From contig CALFEQ010000110.1 of assembly GCA_937949945.1 (NCBI GenBank), positions 5,788 to 69,787 of the forward strand: 64,000 nucleotides of DNA, in the 5' to 3' direction. Position numbers and translations under genes: made by a program. Position 1 is the first letter of the stretch. Every line of letters starts with the position of its first letter. The DNA is from an uncultured Myxococcales bacterium. Lineage in GTDB: Bacteria > Myxococcota_A > Polyangia > Polyangiales > Polyangiaceae. The notes under the pieces are model-generated. The model did no database searches and was not told the origin of the DNA. It saw only the letters and a program-made list of their open reading frames with translations. This document shows, piece after piece, positions 34,587-43,373 of the stretch.

Positions 34587-36100
34587 TCGTCGCGGCCGCC
34601 GCCACGATCACCGTGGCGACGACCACGCCCGCGAGCGCTCGAGAGACGCCGCCCATCGAGAGCGGTGACTACGACCTCGAGATCTTCCAGGGCCCGTTGC
34701 TCGCGCCCGGACGAATCACGGGGCTCGCGGGTGCGACGACGGCGATGGCGGAGTCGCTGGACGGCGTCTACAACAACGCCGCCGCGCCCGCCGTCCGCGC
34801 GGCGCACAGCGTGGACCACTTCGAGTGGGAGCCCACGGGCGGCATCGCGTTCCCCGGCACGTACAAGGGGACGGATTTCTCGAACAGGGGAGAGAAGGGG
34901 ATCGAGCGGCAGATCGAACAGAGCCGGAACCTCGGCTCGAATCGGCCGCCGGCGGTCACGACGACCGACGACTTCCTCTACTTGAACGCCGGGCTCTGGG
35001 GGCAGCTCGGCAACGTCGGCGTCACCGCCACGGCGGACATGCTTCGCTACGAGCTGACGGGCGCGAGCGACGACGGGTCTTCGCTCGCCCTGTCGATCGT
35101 CCGCATGCACCTCGTCGGTGCTTACGGCTTCTTGCGAAACCAACTCTGCGTCGGGGCCGGCGTCCGGATGGCTTACGTCGACGTATGGGACGTGGCCGCG
35201 GGAACGTCCGTCGTCTCGATGATCGGCGTCGGGCCGCAGGCTGGTTTGATCGTGAAGCCGGAGGAGCGCCAGTGGCGCGTCGGGCTGACGGCGCGTGCGG
35301 GGGTCGCGGCCGAGCCGCTGAGCGACGTCTTCGTGAAGGAGAAGCGGACGACGGGCGTGGAGCTGCGAAGGGTGGGGTCGTTCGTCTTGCCCGAACGCAT
35401 CGTGCAGCCGTGGGAGGTCGAGCTCGGCGTCGCCTACCAGCTCGGACCGCGCCCCCTGAACCCGCGGTGGATCGACCCGTACGAGCACGAGCAGGAGCTC
35501 CGCCGCCAGATCCAGCAGCGGCGCCTCGATCGCGCGGCGCGCCAGCGCTGGGAGCTCGAAGCGATGCCCGCCGACACGGAGATCCAGCGCGCCGCGCGTG
35601 CGGCGCGCGCCTCGGAGATGGCGCGCGAGGAAGCGGCGATGCGCGCACAGGAGGACCTCGAGCTCGCCGACGCAGAGAAGCGGCTGCACGACGAGCGGAA
35701 GGCGCGCTACGCCAACTGGCCGCGCGAGCACGTGCTTCTCCTCGCGAGCGTGCTCGTCACCGGGCCGAGCACGACGCCCGATCGCGACGCCGTGGCGCTC
35801 GAGGGCTTCATCGATCAGCGCCGCGAGCTCGTCGGGTCGCGCGTGGCCGTCGGGCCGCGCTTCGCCGTGGAGAGCGAGGCGGTGCCGAACCGCCTCAAGG
35901 CACGCGCGGGCGTCTACTTCGAGCCCTCCCGCTTCGCCGATGCCACCGTGCGCCAGCACTTCACGCTCGGCTTCGACGTCCGCCTCTTCGCGTGGGACGT
36001 CTTCGGGCTCTTCCCCGACCATCAATGGCGGTTCAGCACCTTCGTCGACGTCGCCGAGCGGTACCACAACTTCGGTTTCGGCGTGGGCCTGTGGCACTAG
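34583..36100 (+). CDS. outer-membrane-type exported protein, start unclear
   Basis: The frame shows a signal peptide (LIVAAAATITVATTTPASA, cleaved before RETPP) and then a protein beginning with a FadL/UPF0164-like start (GITGLAGATTAMAESLDGVYNNAAAPA, quoted in part as AESLDGVYNNAAAP). Beta-rich segments follow, with a coiled, charged middle (about 285-390) and a C-terminal barrel-like end (FTLGFDVRLFAW, YHNFGFGVGLWH) with an aromatic penultimate region. No ATG, GTG or TTG lies just before the signal peptide. The best position is a CTG that overlaps the regulator stop as CTGA (34583). Other in-frame starts are TTG 34301 or GTG 34613, the latter cutting the signal. About 505 residues from CTG. 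Confidence 0.72.
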   Translation: MIVAAAATITVATTTPASARETPPIESGDYDLEIFQGPLLAPGRITGLAGATTAMAESLDGVYNNAAAPAVRAAHSVDHFEWEPTGGIAFPGTYKGTDFSNRGEKGIERQIEQSRNLGSNRPPAVTTTDDFLYLNAGLWGQLGNVGVTATADMLRYELTGASDDGSSLALSIVRMHLVGAYGFLRNQLCVGAGVRMAYVDVWDVAAGTSVVSMIGVGPQAGLIVKPEERQWRVGLTARAGVAAEPLSDVFVKEKRTTGVELRRVGSFVLPERIVQPWEVELGVAYQLGPRPLNPRWIDPYEHEQELRRQIQQRRLDRAARQRWELEAMPADTEIQRAARAARASEMAREEAAMRAQEDLELADAEKRLHDERKARYANWPREHVLLLASVLVTGPSTTPDRDAVALEGFIDQRRELVGSRVAVGPRFAVESEAVPNRLKARAGVYFEPSRFADATVRQHFTLGFDVRLFAWDVFGLFPDHQWRFSTFVDVAERYHNFGFGVGLWH

Positions 36101-36142
36101 GACGTCCCGCGACGCGATCGACGCATTCGCTACGGGACGGCG

Positions 36143-37207
36143 GTGCGCTATCTTCCGATCGTGAAGGGGCGGTTCGGTATCGTGTTCGCGGGAGCCACGA
36201 TGTGGCTCTATGCGTGCGGTGCCATCACGGGGGCGACCGATCTCTACGAGGCTCCGCTCGACGACGCGGTCGTCGACGTCGATGCCGGGAAGGGCGGTGA
36301 CGTGGCGAGCCCGAGCGACGCGTCGCCGATCATCTCGGGTGACGCAGGGCCGCCGCTCGGGGCGTGCGAGCTCGGGGTCTGCGTGCTCGCTTCGGAAGGC
36401 TGGACGCCGTACGCCGCCCCCAACGGCACGACGTGTCCCGCTTCGTGGCCGACCCCGGTGACGTACGTCACCGCGGCGCCGATGACCTGCGAGTGCACAT
36501 GCGGCTCGCCGTCGTCCGGATCGTGTGAGGGGCCGCTGAGGGTCACCACGAGCTCCGTTCCGACGAGCTGCGAGGCCAACCCCATGACGGTGAGCTTCCC
36601 GGGGGACGGCGGGTGCTCCACGGGATCCTTCCCGGCGGGAACTTGGAGCACCATCACGCCGAATCCGACGAATCCGCCATCGGGAACGTGCTCGGCGACC
36701 GCCACCAGCAAGGGCGGCGGCTCGCAGCCCGTCACGATGTGCGCGGGCACGAGCGGCGTGCCGAGCGCGCGGTGCAATGCGGGCGAGGTCTGCGCGCCGG
36801 TTCCGCTCCCCTCGGCGACGGTCTGCGTCATCCATAACGGCGACGTGCCTTGTCCGCCGGGCTATCCCACGCGGAAGGAGATAGGCATCGACCTGACCGA
36901 GGGGCGGACGTGCGAGGGCTGCACGTGCGAGCCGGGCTGCACGGACGGCACGCTCGAGGTCTATCGGCAGGCGGGCTGCTCGTCGCAGCGGCGCCCCATC
37001 AGGACGAACTCCTTCTGCACCGCCAGCTACCTCGAAGACGGCGTCTCCTTCCGCTACTTCGCGTCGAAGGGGTGCGTCGTGAAGACGAAGCCGAGCGTCA
37101 CCGGGAGCGTGACGTTCGCGGGGCGGAAGACGCTCTGTTGCAGTCCCCGTCTGACGGGCGAGACGGGCGAGGGCCCAACGCAGCCGCCGCAACCCGAGAG
37201 ACCGTGA
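36143..37207 (+). CDS. Cys-rich lipoprotein, 354 aa
   Basis: It starts at GTG (VRYLPIVKGRFG). The signal ends in LYACGA (lipobox Cys25) and is followed by an Asp/Ala linker and a long mature part with about 24 cysteines (CELGVCVL, CECTCGS, CTCEPGC, KGCVVKT, TLCCSP). No catalytic motif is seen. The high Cys content and the SGTCSATA/GGGSQPV stretches suggest a disulfide-rich surface protein. The end is 9 bp from the convergent peptidase gene. Confidence 0.75.
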   Translation: MRYLPIVKGRFGIVFAGATMWLYACGAITGATDLYEAPLDDAVVDVDAGKGGDVASPSDASPIISGDAGPPLGACELGVCVLASEGWTPYAAPNGTTCPASWPTPVTYVTAAPMTCECTCGSPSSGSCEGPLRVTTSSVPTSCEANPMTVSFPGDGGCSTGSFPAGTWSTITPNPTNPPSGTCSATATSKGGGSQPVTMCAGTSGVPSARCNAGEVCAPVPLPSATVCVIHNGDVPCPPGYPTRKEIGIDLTEGRTCEGCTCEPGCTDGTLEVYRQAGCSSQRRPIRTNSFCTASYLEDGVSFRYFASKGCVVKTKPSVTGSVTFAGRKTLCCSPRLTGETGEGPTQPPQPERP

Positions 37208-37216
37208 CGTTCACGC

Positions 37217-39541
37217 TCAGAGGTTCTCGGCGAAGAACTCGGCGACGCGCTCGGGGACGTACGAGCGCGCCGCCGGCGCGCGGAGCCCGTGGCGCTCGCC
37301 GGGTAACACGAGCAGGTCGAACTTCTTGTTCGTCGCGACGAGCGCGTCGACGAGACGGGCAGTATGTGCATAGTGCACGTTCTCGTCCATGAGCGCGTGG
37401 ATGATGAAGAGCTTGCCCTCGAGCCCGGCGGCCTTCTTCGAGAGATCGGCGGCGTCGTACCCGGCGGGGTTCGTCTCGGGCGTCTCCATGTACCGCTCGG
37501 TGTAGCCCGTGTCGTAGAGGCGCCAATCGGTGACGGGCGAGCCTGCGACGCCGGCCTTGAAGACACCCTTGCCTTCGAGCATCGCGAGAGCGGCCATGAA
37601 CCCGCCGTAGCTGTGGCCGTAGATGCCGATCCGAGCGCCGTCGACGTACGGCTGCGCGGCGAGCCACTTGGCGCCCGCGATCTGATCCTCGAGCTCGAGG
37701 CGACCGAGCTGCTTGTGGACCTTCTGCGCGAAGGCACGCCCGCGGCCGCCGGAGCCGCGGTTGTCGAGCTGGAAGACGACGAAGCCGCGATCCGCCAGGT
37801 GCTGCCAGAGGAGCTTGGGCGCCCAGACGTCGTAGACGAGCTGCGCCTCGGGCCCTCCGTAGACCATCACGATCGCGGGATGTCTCCCCTTGATCGTCCG
37901 TGGCCGGAGGAGCGCGCCGTGCAAGGTGTCGCCGCCCGGCGACGGGATCGTGACGTGCTCCACTGGGCGGATGCCGAGCGAGGCGATGTCGGGATCGGGA
38001 GGGATCGGAAGCTCTCCGGCGCGAGCGCCGTCGCGGAACACCTCCGCGCGCGGAGGCCTGTCCGACGCGGAGTGGACGTCGAGCCAGGTCGTCCCGAGGT
38101 CGTCGACGACGACGGAGTGCACCCCGCGCTCCGTCGTGAGCCGCGTGATCTCGCCACCGGCGAGCGGCACCGCATAGAGGTGTCGCTCGAGCGGTCCGTC
38201 CTTCGTGCCGGTGAAGAGCACGCGCCCGCCGGCCTCGTCGACGCCCGCGATCGTCTCGACGTCCCAGTCTCCGCTCGTGAGGGTGCGGACGAGCGCGCCG
38301 TCGCGCTGGCTCCGCACCTCGATGTGTCGGTGTCCCGTCTTGGTCGACGTGTACAGGAGGTGCTCGCCGTCGCGCAGGACGCGGATCGGCGAGAACGAGA
38401 CCCAGGCCGTGCTCGTCTCGGAAGCGAGCTCCACCGACTTGCCCGTCCGTGGGTCGACGCGCACGAGCGACACGCGCTTCTGATCGCGCGTGAGGCGCTG
38501 GACGAAGAGCGCCTTGCCGTCGTCGGACCACGTGAAGCGGCCGAGGTAGTGCTCGCTCGCGCGATCCTCGCGAGGCCACTCGATCCATGTCGTCTTCTTC
38601 GTCGTGATATCGACGATGCCCGCGCGGACGCTCGGGTTCTTCTTACCCGCGCGCGGGTAGCGCTGCATCATGAGGTCGGGCTCGCCCCGGAAGCCGAGCA
38701 CGGGGATCTCTTCGACGGGGCTCTCGTCGACCTCGAGATACGCGATGCGATCGCATCGAGGCGACCAGAAGAAGCCGCTCGGCTCTCCGAGCTCCTCCTG
38801 CGCCACGAAGTCGGACAGACCGTGCGTGATCGTGCCGGCCCCTCTCGCGCGCGGCGCACCCGTCGGCGCAGTGAGCGCCGTCTCCTTGCCGGTGGCGACG
38901 TCGATGGAGAAGAGCTCTCCGCCGCGGACGAACGCGATCCGCTCGCCCGTGTCGCACGGCTTGGGATCGATCTCCGGCTGCGGCGTGTTCGTGAGGCGCC
39001 GGACGCTGCCCGAAGGCTCCCTCGCGAAGTCGCGGACGAAGACGTCTCCCGCGTGCGGGATCACGAGCAGCCGCGATCGCTTCGCCCAGAGGTGGCTCGT
39101 GATGCCCTCGTTGCGATCCCGCTGGCGCTCGCGGCGCAGCTCCTCCTCGCGCGAGCGCGGTCCGTGCGCGCCGAGGTCCTCGGCGCGCACCAGCACCCTC
39201 GACCCGCCGCTCTTCGTGTCGAACGCGAAGAGCGACATCGTCTCGTCCCCGCGCTCGCTCGCGAGGAACGTGACGAGCCGCTCGTCGCCGACGGCGGGCG
39301 CGTGCTTCGCCCCGCGCGGCACGTTCCACCCGGGCTCCGGGTACTTGGCCATGCGCGCGAAGGTCACGCGGCTCGCGGACGCGGGCGCGATCGTCACCCG
39401 CTCGTCCCCCGGCGCCCCGGCCTTCGTCACGGCGTCGTGGATCTCGCGCAAGACGGGACGGCCCTGCGGCGCCCTCGACTCCACCGAGCCGCCACAAGCC
39501 GCGGCGGTCAGAAGAAGCAGGGGCCCGGCACCTCGTCGCAT
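37217..39541 (-). CDS. S9 prolyl-oligopeptidase / DPP-IV-type lipoprotein
   Basis: The 774-residue protein has a lipoprotein signal (LLLLTAAACGG), an eight-blade beta-propeller region (about 60-520, with the DPP-IV marker YLEVDESPV) and a C-terminal alpha/beta-hydrolase. The nucleophile Ser is at about 645 in GIYGHSYGGFMAA, the Asp in HALMDENVH and the His in GERHGL. It cuts N-terminal dipeptides or short peptides in the periplasm or at the surface. The ATG at 39541 is preferred over 39550 and GTG 39556 because GGAG then sits 9 nt upstream. It lies 43 bp after the TPR gene, with a heptamer array in between. Confidence 0.92.
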   Translation of the reverse strand: MRRGAGPLLLLTAAACGGSVESRAPQGRPVLREIHDAVTKAGAPGDERVTIAPASASRVTFARMAKYPEPGWNVPRGAKHAPAVGDERLVTFLASERGDETMSLFAFDTKSGGSRVLVRAEDLGAHGPRSREEELRRERQRDRNEGITSHLWAKRSRLLVIPHAGDVFVRDFAREPSGSVRRLTNTPQPEIDPKPCDTGERIAFVRGGELFSIDVATGKETALTAPTGAPRARGAGTITHGLSDFVAQEELGEPSGFFWSPRCDRIAYLEVDESPVEEIPVLGFRGEPDLMMQRYPRAGKKNPSVRAGIVDITTKKTTWIEWPREDRASEHYLGRFTWSDDGKALFVQRLTRDQKRVSLVRVDPRTGKSVELASETSTAWVSFSPIRVLRDGEHLLYTSTKTGHRHIEVRSQRDGALVRTLTSGDWDVETIAGVDEAGGRVLFTGTKDGPLERHLYAVPLAGGEITRLTTERGVHSVVVDDLGTTWLDVHSASDRPPRAEVFRDGARAGELPIPPDPDIASLGIRPVEHVTIPSPGGDTLHGALLRPRTIKGRHPAIVMVYGGPEAQLVYDVWAPKLLWQHLADRGFVVFQLDNRGSGGRGRAFAQKVHKQLGRLELEDQIAGAKWLAAQPYVDGARIGIYGHSYGGFMAALAMLEGKGVFKAGVAGSPVTDWRLYDTGYTERYMETPETNPAGYDAADLSKKAAGLEGKLFIIHALMDENVHYAHTARLVDALVATNKKFDLLVLPGERHGLRAPAARSYVPERVAEFFAENL

Positions 39542-39556
39542 GATCGGCATCTCCAC

Positions 39557-39584
39557 TGGAGCCTGGAGCCCGGAGCCTGGAGCC
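39557..39584 (-). repeat. post-stop heptamer array (GGCTCCR)4 behind the TPR gene
   Basis: Read with the gene, the first GGCTCCA unit directly abuts the stop codon. Four units follow in a row, one with G at the last position. The array also covers the leader of the downstream peptidase gene. Confidence 0.92.
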
Positions 39585-40604
39585 TCAATTCAACTGGTGC
39601 TTGTCCGCAGTCGACGGCCCGTCGCGATCGAGGAACACGGCCGTGATCTCGCGCTCGAGCCCCGCCGTGAGCTCGCTCTCGAGGGCGGCGACCGAGCCGG
39701 CGCCTCGCTCGACGTTGCGCTGGTAGATGAAGAGCCGCGCCTGCATCGGACCGGTCTCGCCGTCCTCCGGACCGCGCGCATCGAGGATGACCATCGCCCG
39801 CGGATCCACGCCGTCGACGACGAGCTCGGCGCCGGGGACGTCGACGATGTAGATGTCCGCGTCGCGCACCCAGCGCGCGAGCAGCGCATCGAGGCCCTGG
39901 ATGACGCGCCGTACGAGCTGCGCGAACGCCTCGGGCGAGGGCGCCCACGCCGGCGGCGGCTTCATCATGTCGAGCGCACGCGAGCGGAGGAAGGCTTCGA
40001 TCGCGCCGCGCGTGTCACCGGCGTCGTCGCGCAGGAGCCCGAGGTAGTAGTACGCGTCCGCGTGATTCGGGTCGGCGCGCACGGCCTCCTCGATGAACGG
40101 GGCGGCCTTCTCGGTCTCGCCGAGCTCGTAGTAGGCGCGGCCGATCAGAAAGGTGTAGCTGCCGTTCTCGAACGGCGGCTCGGGCAGGCGCGCCATGCAC
40201 TTCCTCGCTTCCTCGATGTCTCCCTTCCCGAGGAGCGCATCGACGCGGAGGAGCAGGCAGTCGGCGATCTCTTCCTTGGTCTCGGCGTACTCGAGAGCGT
40301 CGTCGCAGAGCTCGATCGCTTCGTCCCACTCGCCGAGCGGGTGCATCAACACCTCGGCGGCGTTCAGCATGGCCTCGAGGTACGTCTCGTCGAGCGCGAT
40401 CGCTTGGCGATAGTGCTCGAGGGCCTCCTCGGACTCGCCCGCGAGCGCGGCGGCGTAGCCCAAGAGGTTGTGCACCTCCGGCGACTGTGGATCGATCTCG
40501 AGCGCGCGTTTCGCGCAGGCGCTGGCCCCTACGGCGTCGCCCTTCTGCGCGAGATCCCATCCTCGATCGAGGTGCGCGGAGAGTTGATCCATCTGCGGCC
40601 GCAC
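39585..40604 (-). CDS. TPR-repeat protein with a zincin-like C-terminus
   Basis: The 339-residue protein has five to six TPR helices (WDLAQKGDAVGASACAKRAL, VHNLLGYAAALAGESEEALEHY in part, YTFLIGRAYYELGETEKAAPF, ADAYYYLGLLRDDAGDTRGA). A C-terminal 110-residue domain follows (PEAFAQLVRRVIQGLDALL, IYIVDVPGAELV, RLFIYQRNVERGAG, LESELTAGLEREITAVF), resembling the Zn-metallopeptidase-like domains of the MPN/zincin type without an HExxH. It is cytosolic. The start is GTG 40604; ATG 40592 is the alternative. It probably acts as an interaction scaffold; the exact role is unknown. Confidence 0.82.
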   Translation of the reverse strand: MRPQMDQLSAHLDRGWDLAQKGDAVGASACAKRALEIDPQSPEVHNLLGYAAALAGESEEALEHYRQAIALDETYLEAMLNAAEVLMHPLGEWDEAIELCDDALEYAETKEEIADCLLLRVDALLGKGDIEEARKCMARLPEPPFENGSYTFLIGRAYYELGETEKAAPFIEEAVRADPNHADAYYYLGLLRDDAGDTRGAIEAFLRSRALDMMKPPPAWAPSPEAFAQLVRRVIQGLDALLARWVRDADIYIVDVPGAELVVDGVDPRAMVILDARGPEDGETGPMQARLFIYQRNVERGAGSVAALESELTAGLEREITAVFLDRDGPSTADKHQLN

Positions 40605-40897
40605 GTTGTGCCCGGCGTCCTCCTCAGCGTCAAGCGCGGAGATGGGCCGCCCGCGGTGAATCCCGACCCGATCTTTCCGTGAGGATGGCTCGTCGTCCAG
40701 CCCTGCCGTCGTCGTCCGGGGCGCGACGGCCGTCGCCGCTCACACCTTCGGGGACGGGCGTCGGCTTCCTCCGTCCGGTCGGAATCGGCTGGGCTTCGAT
40801 GCGTCGCCCGGGCGCGGCCGGCCGTGCGACCTTACGGCGGAGCTCGCGCTCCAGTGGCATGCGCGAGCGGAGGATGAGAGCATGCTCCCGTCCGTCG

Positions 40898-41938
40898 ATG
40901 TACGCGAGACGTCTGCTCGTCTTACTGTTCATCCTCCTGCTGCTCGGCGGCTGCATGCCCATCCGCTACGTCACGCAGGCCGCGGCGGGCCAGGAGGAGA
41001 TCAACAGCCGCGGGATCGCGATCGACGAGATCGTCCGCGGCGGCCACCTCGACAAGCGCACGCGCGGGCTCCTCGCGCACGTGTCACGGATCAAGGCGTT
41101 CGGCGAGCGCAACGGCCTCCGTCCGACGAACAACTACGAGCGCTACGTCTGGATCAACCGGCCTGCGGTCGTCTGGGTCGTGAGCGCGTGCCACCCGCTC
41201 GCCTTCCGCCCCCACACGTGGAGGTTCCCGATCGTCGGGAGCATCACCTACACGGGGTGGTTCGATCGGAACGAAGCGAAGGCGTACGCGGCCGAGCTCG
41301 CGCGCAAGGGCTGGGACGTCGACGTGAGGCCGTCCCAGGCGTACTCGACGCTCGGCTGGTTCGACGATCCCATCCTCTCGACGATGATCGCCGACGGCGA
41401 CGAGGCCCTCGGCGAGCTCGCGGACGTCGTGCTCCACGAGAGCTTGCACGCCACGTTCTACGTCCCGAACCAGAGCACGCTGAACGAGAGCGTCGCGTCC
41501 TTCGTCGGCGACGAGCTCGCGGCCCGCTATCTCGACGAGGCCGTCGGACCCGACTCCCCCGAGAAGGCCGCCTTCGTCGCCATGCGCGAGCGCGGGGCGC
41601 GGCGAGGGCGCATCATGAAGGCCGCCTACGAGAAGCTCGCGGCGCTCTACGCGTCGAAGCTTCCGCGCGAGGAGAAGCTCGCGAGGAAGAAGGAGATCAT
41701 CGACGCGCTCCGAGCCGAGCTCGAGATCAAGCGCCCCATCACCAACGCATCCCTCATCCAGTACAAGACGTATGGCTCGGGCAAGGCCGAGCTCGCACAG
41801 CTCCTCTCGGCGTGCGGCGGCAGCTTCCCGCGGATGTTGCGCACGCTCGAACGCGTCCGGCCCATCGCTGCGCGGTCGGCGCCGCACACGGATCCGGGGG
41901 TGCTCCTTCGGCCGCTCATCGCCGAGGGGTGTCGGTGA
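40898..41938 (+). CDS. putative lipoprotein aminopeptidase (PF10023 family)
   Basis: The 346-residue protein has a short hydrophobic lipoprotein signal (LLVLLFILLLLGGCMPI, Cys19), then YVTQAAAGQEEIN, which marks the PF10023 putative aminopeptidase family. It also has GWFDDPILSTM and a zinc site HESLHATFYV with the downstream Glu in LNESVASFVGDE (HExxH...E gluzincin pattern). A Lys/Arg-rich helical stretch and a final domain with YGSGKAELAQLL follow. It is predicted to be a periplasmic metallopeptidase. The start at 40898 is chosen for the signal length; ATG 40874 and 40859 are in frame. A heptamer array starts 6 nt after the stop. Confidence 0.85.
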   Translation: MYARRLLVLLFILLLLGGCMPIRYVTQAAAGQEEINSRGIAIDEIVRGGHLDKRTRGLLAHVSRIKAFGERNGLRPTNNYERYVWINRPAVVWVVSACHPLAFRPHTWRFPIVGSITYTGWFDRNEAKAYAAELARKGWDVDVRPSQAYSTLGWFDDPILSTMIADGDEALGELADVVLHESLHATFYVPNQSTLNESVASFVGDELAARYLDEAVGPDSPEKAAFVAMRERGARRGRIMKAAYEKLAALYASKLPREEKLARKKEIIDALRAELEIKRPITNASLIQYKTYGSGKAELAQLLSACGGSFPRMLRTLERVRPIAARSAPHTDPGVLLRPLIAEGCR

Positions 41939-41944
41939 CGGAGA

Positions 41945-41958
41945 GGCTCCGGGCTCCA
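41945..41958 (+). repeat. post-stop heptamer array (GGCTCCR)2 behind the aminopeptidase gene
   Basis: GGCTCCG and GGCTCCA follow the stop codon after 6 nt. It is the shortest member of the set. Confidence 0.85.
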
Positions 41959-42145
41959 GGGGATCTTGGACTGAGCAACATTTGCTCGACCCGAGTGGGT
42001 TACGGGGGCGGGGAATCGACCTGCCGGCGGATCGTCTGCGGACCCGGAGATCGAGGCATGCGATGCGCGCAAGCTTCGGGAATGTCTCGGATCGTGCGCG
42101 GGCATCCGGCGTGCAGTCGGCGGTTCCCGGGAAGGGGGAGGCCCC

Positions 42146-43252
42146 GTGCTCAGCGTCCGCGCCGCGATCTCGATGCTCGTGACCTTCGCAGGTCTCGCCG
42201 CCTGCGCCGCCGGGGATGACGCGCCTCCGGCTACGCCGTCGACGCCGGACGATCGCCACGCCGCGGACGAGCGACGGCCCGACGACGCGACGCCGGAGGA
42301 GGTCCTCGAGCCGTCCCGCGTGTCCGACGCGCCGGGGCCGAGCGAGCCGGGACCGCCCGACGACGATCCCGACAGGGACGCCGACCCGAACGCTCCCTCG
42401 CCGCCGGAGGATCCCGCGATGCCTCCGGCGACGCAGGACCAGCTCGTGAAGAAGTTCGCGCCGCACGTGCATCTCCATCCGGACGACGCGTATCGGCCGG
42501 CGAACGTCGACTGGTACCTCGCGCGCGTGAAGATGCGCTTCCACCACGCAAACTGCCCCGACCACGAGCTCTTGCCCGTCGGGAAGGTCACGCAGCAGAC
42601 GCTCATCTCGCAGACGCACGAGGAGAACAAGTCGCTCTGTCGCCACGACTCCTCGAAGAAGGTCTCGAGCACGTCGAGCGAGAACTTCTTCCTCGAGGTC
42701 GCCGATCACGCGACGTACGCGGGCGCGCCGCGGAGCCAGTGGAAGACCTACGTGGTCTGGCGCCCCAAGAGCGGCGGGCTCGTCGACATCGAGTACTGGT
42801 TCTTCTACCCGTACAACGACGGCTTCGCGCTCTTCAATCACGAGTCCGACTGGGAGCACGTCCGCGTCACGATCGATCCGAAGGCGAAGGGCGGGCAGGG
42901 CGAGGCCGTCGAGGTGAAGATGTCCGCGCACAAGGGCGGGACGATCCTGAAGCCCGGCGACGCGCGCCTCACGATGGTCGACGGCACGCATCCCGTCGCG
43001 TACTCCGCGAAGGGCACGCACGCGAACTACCCGAAGCCCGGCACCTACCCGATCGAAGGCACCGCCGGCATCGCGAAGGACGTCGCGGCCGCAGCGCCTC
43101 CCGCGGACGTCTGGAAGACGGAGACCTCGCTCGTCCAGGTCGGGACGCGCGCCGCGCCGAAGAACGGCCAGGTCTTCATCAAGTACTGGGGCCGCTGGGG
43201 CGAGCTCGGCGATCTGCCGGAAACGAACGGCGTGACGCGGCACTTCCCGTGA
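42146..43252 (+). CDS. Vps62-like lipoprotein
   Basis: The 368-residue protein starts at GTG behind AAGGGGGAG. The signal ends in GLAACAAG (lipobox), then a 60-residue Pro/Asp linker and one domain of about 270 residues. Its markers are KKFAPHVHLHPDDAYRP, DIEYWFFYPYN, HESDWEHVRVTID and GTHANYP. These are the landmarks of the Vps62/DUF946 family, known from fungi, plants and some bacteria, whose function is poorly defined. The His/Asp/Glu-rich motifs could bind metal. It is predicted to be at the cell surface or periplasm. Confidence 0.82.
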   Translation: MLSVRAAISMLVTFAGLAACAAGDDAPPATPSTPDDRHAADERRPDDATPEEVLEPSRVSDAPGPSEPGPPDDDPDRDADPNAPSPPEDPAMPPATQDQLVKKFAPHVHLHPDDAYRPANVDWYLARVKMRFHHANCPDHELLPVGKVTQQTLISQTHEENKSLCRHDSSKKVSSTSSENFFLEVADHATYAGAPRSQWKTYVVWRPKSGGLVDIEYWFFYPYNDGFALFNHESDWEHVRVTIDPKAKGGQGEAVEVKMSAHKGGTILKPGDARLTMVDGTHPVAYSAKGTHANYPKPGTYPIEGTAGIAKDVAAAAPPADVWKTETSLVQVGTRAAPKNGQVFIKYWGRWGELGDLPETNGVTRHFP

Positions 43253-43373
43253 TCGGACGCCGGCCGAGGACGCGACGACGTCGGCGCTCCGCGAGGGGGT
43301 GGATCATCGATGCCCCTGGATCATTCGTAAATACAAGCACTTCGCTCATAGTGCGCTACAGTTGAAAGCGACG

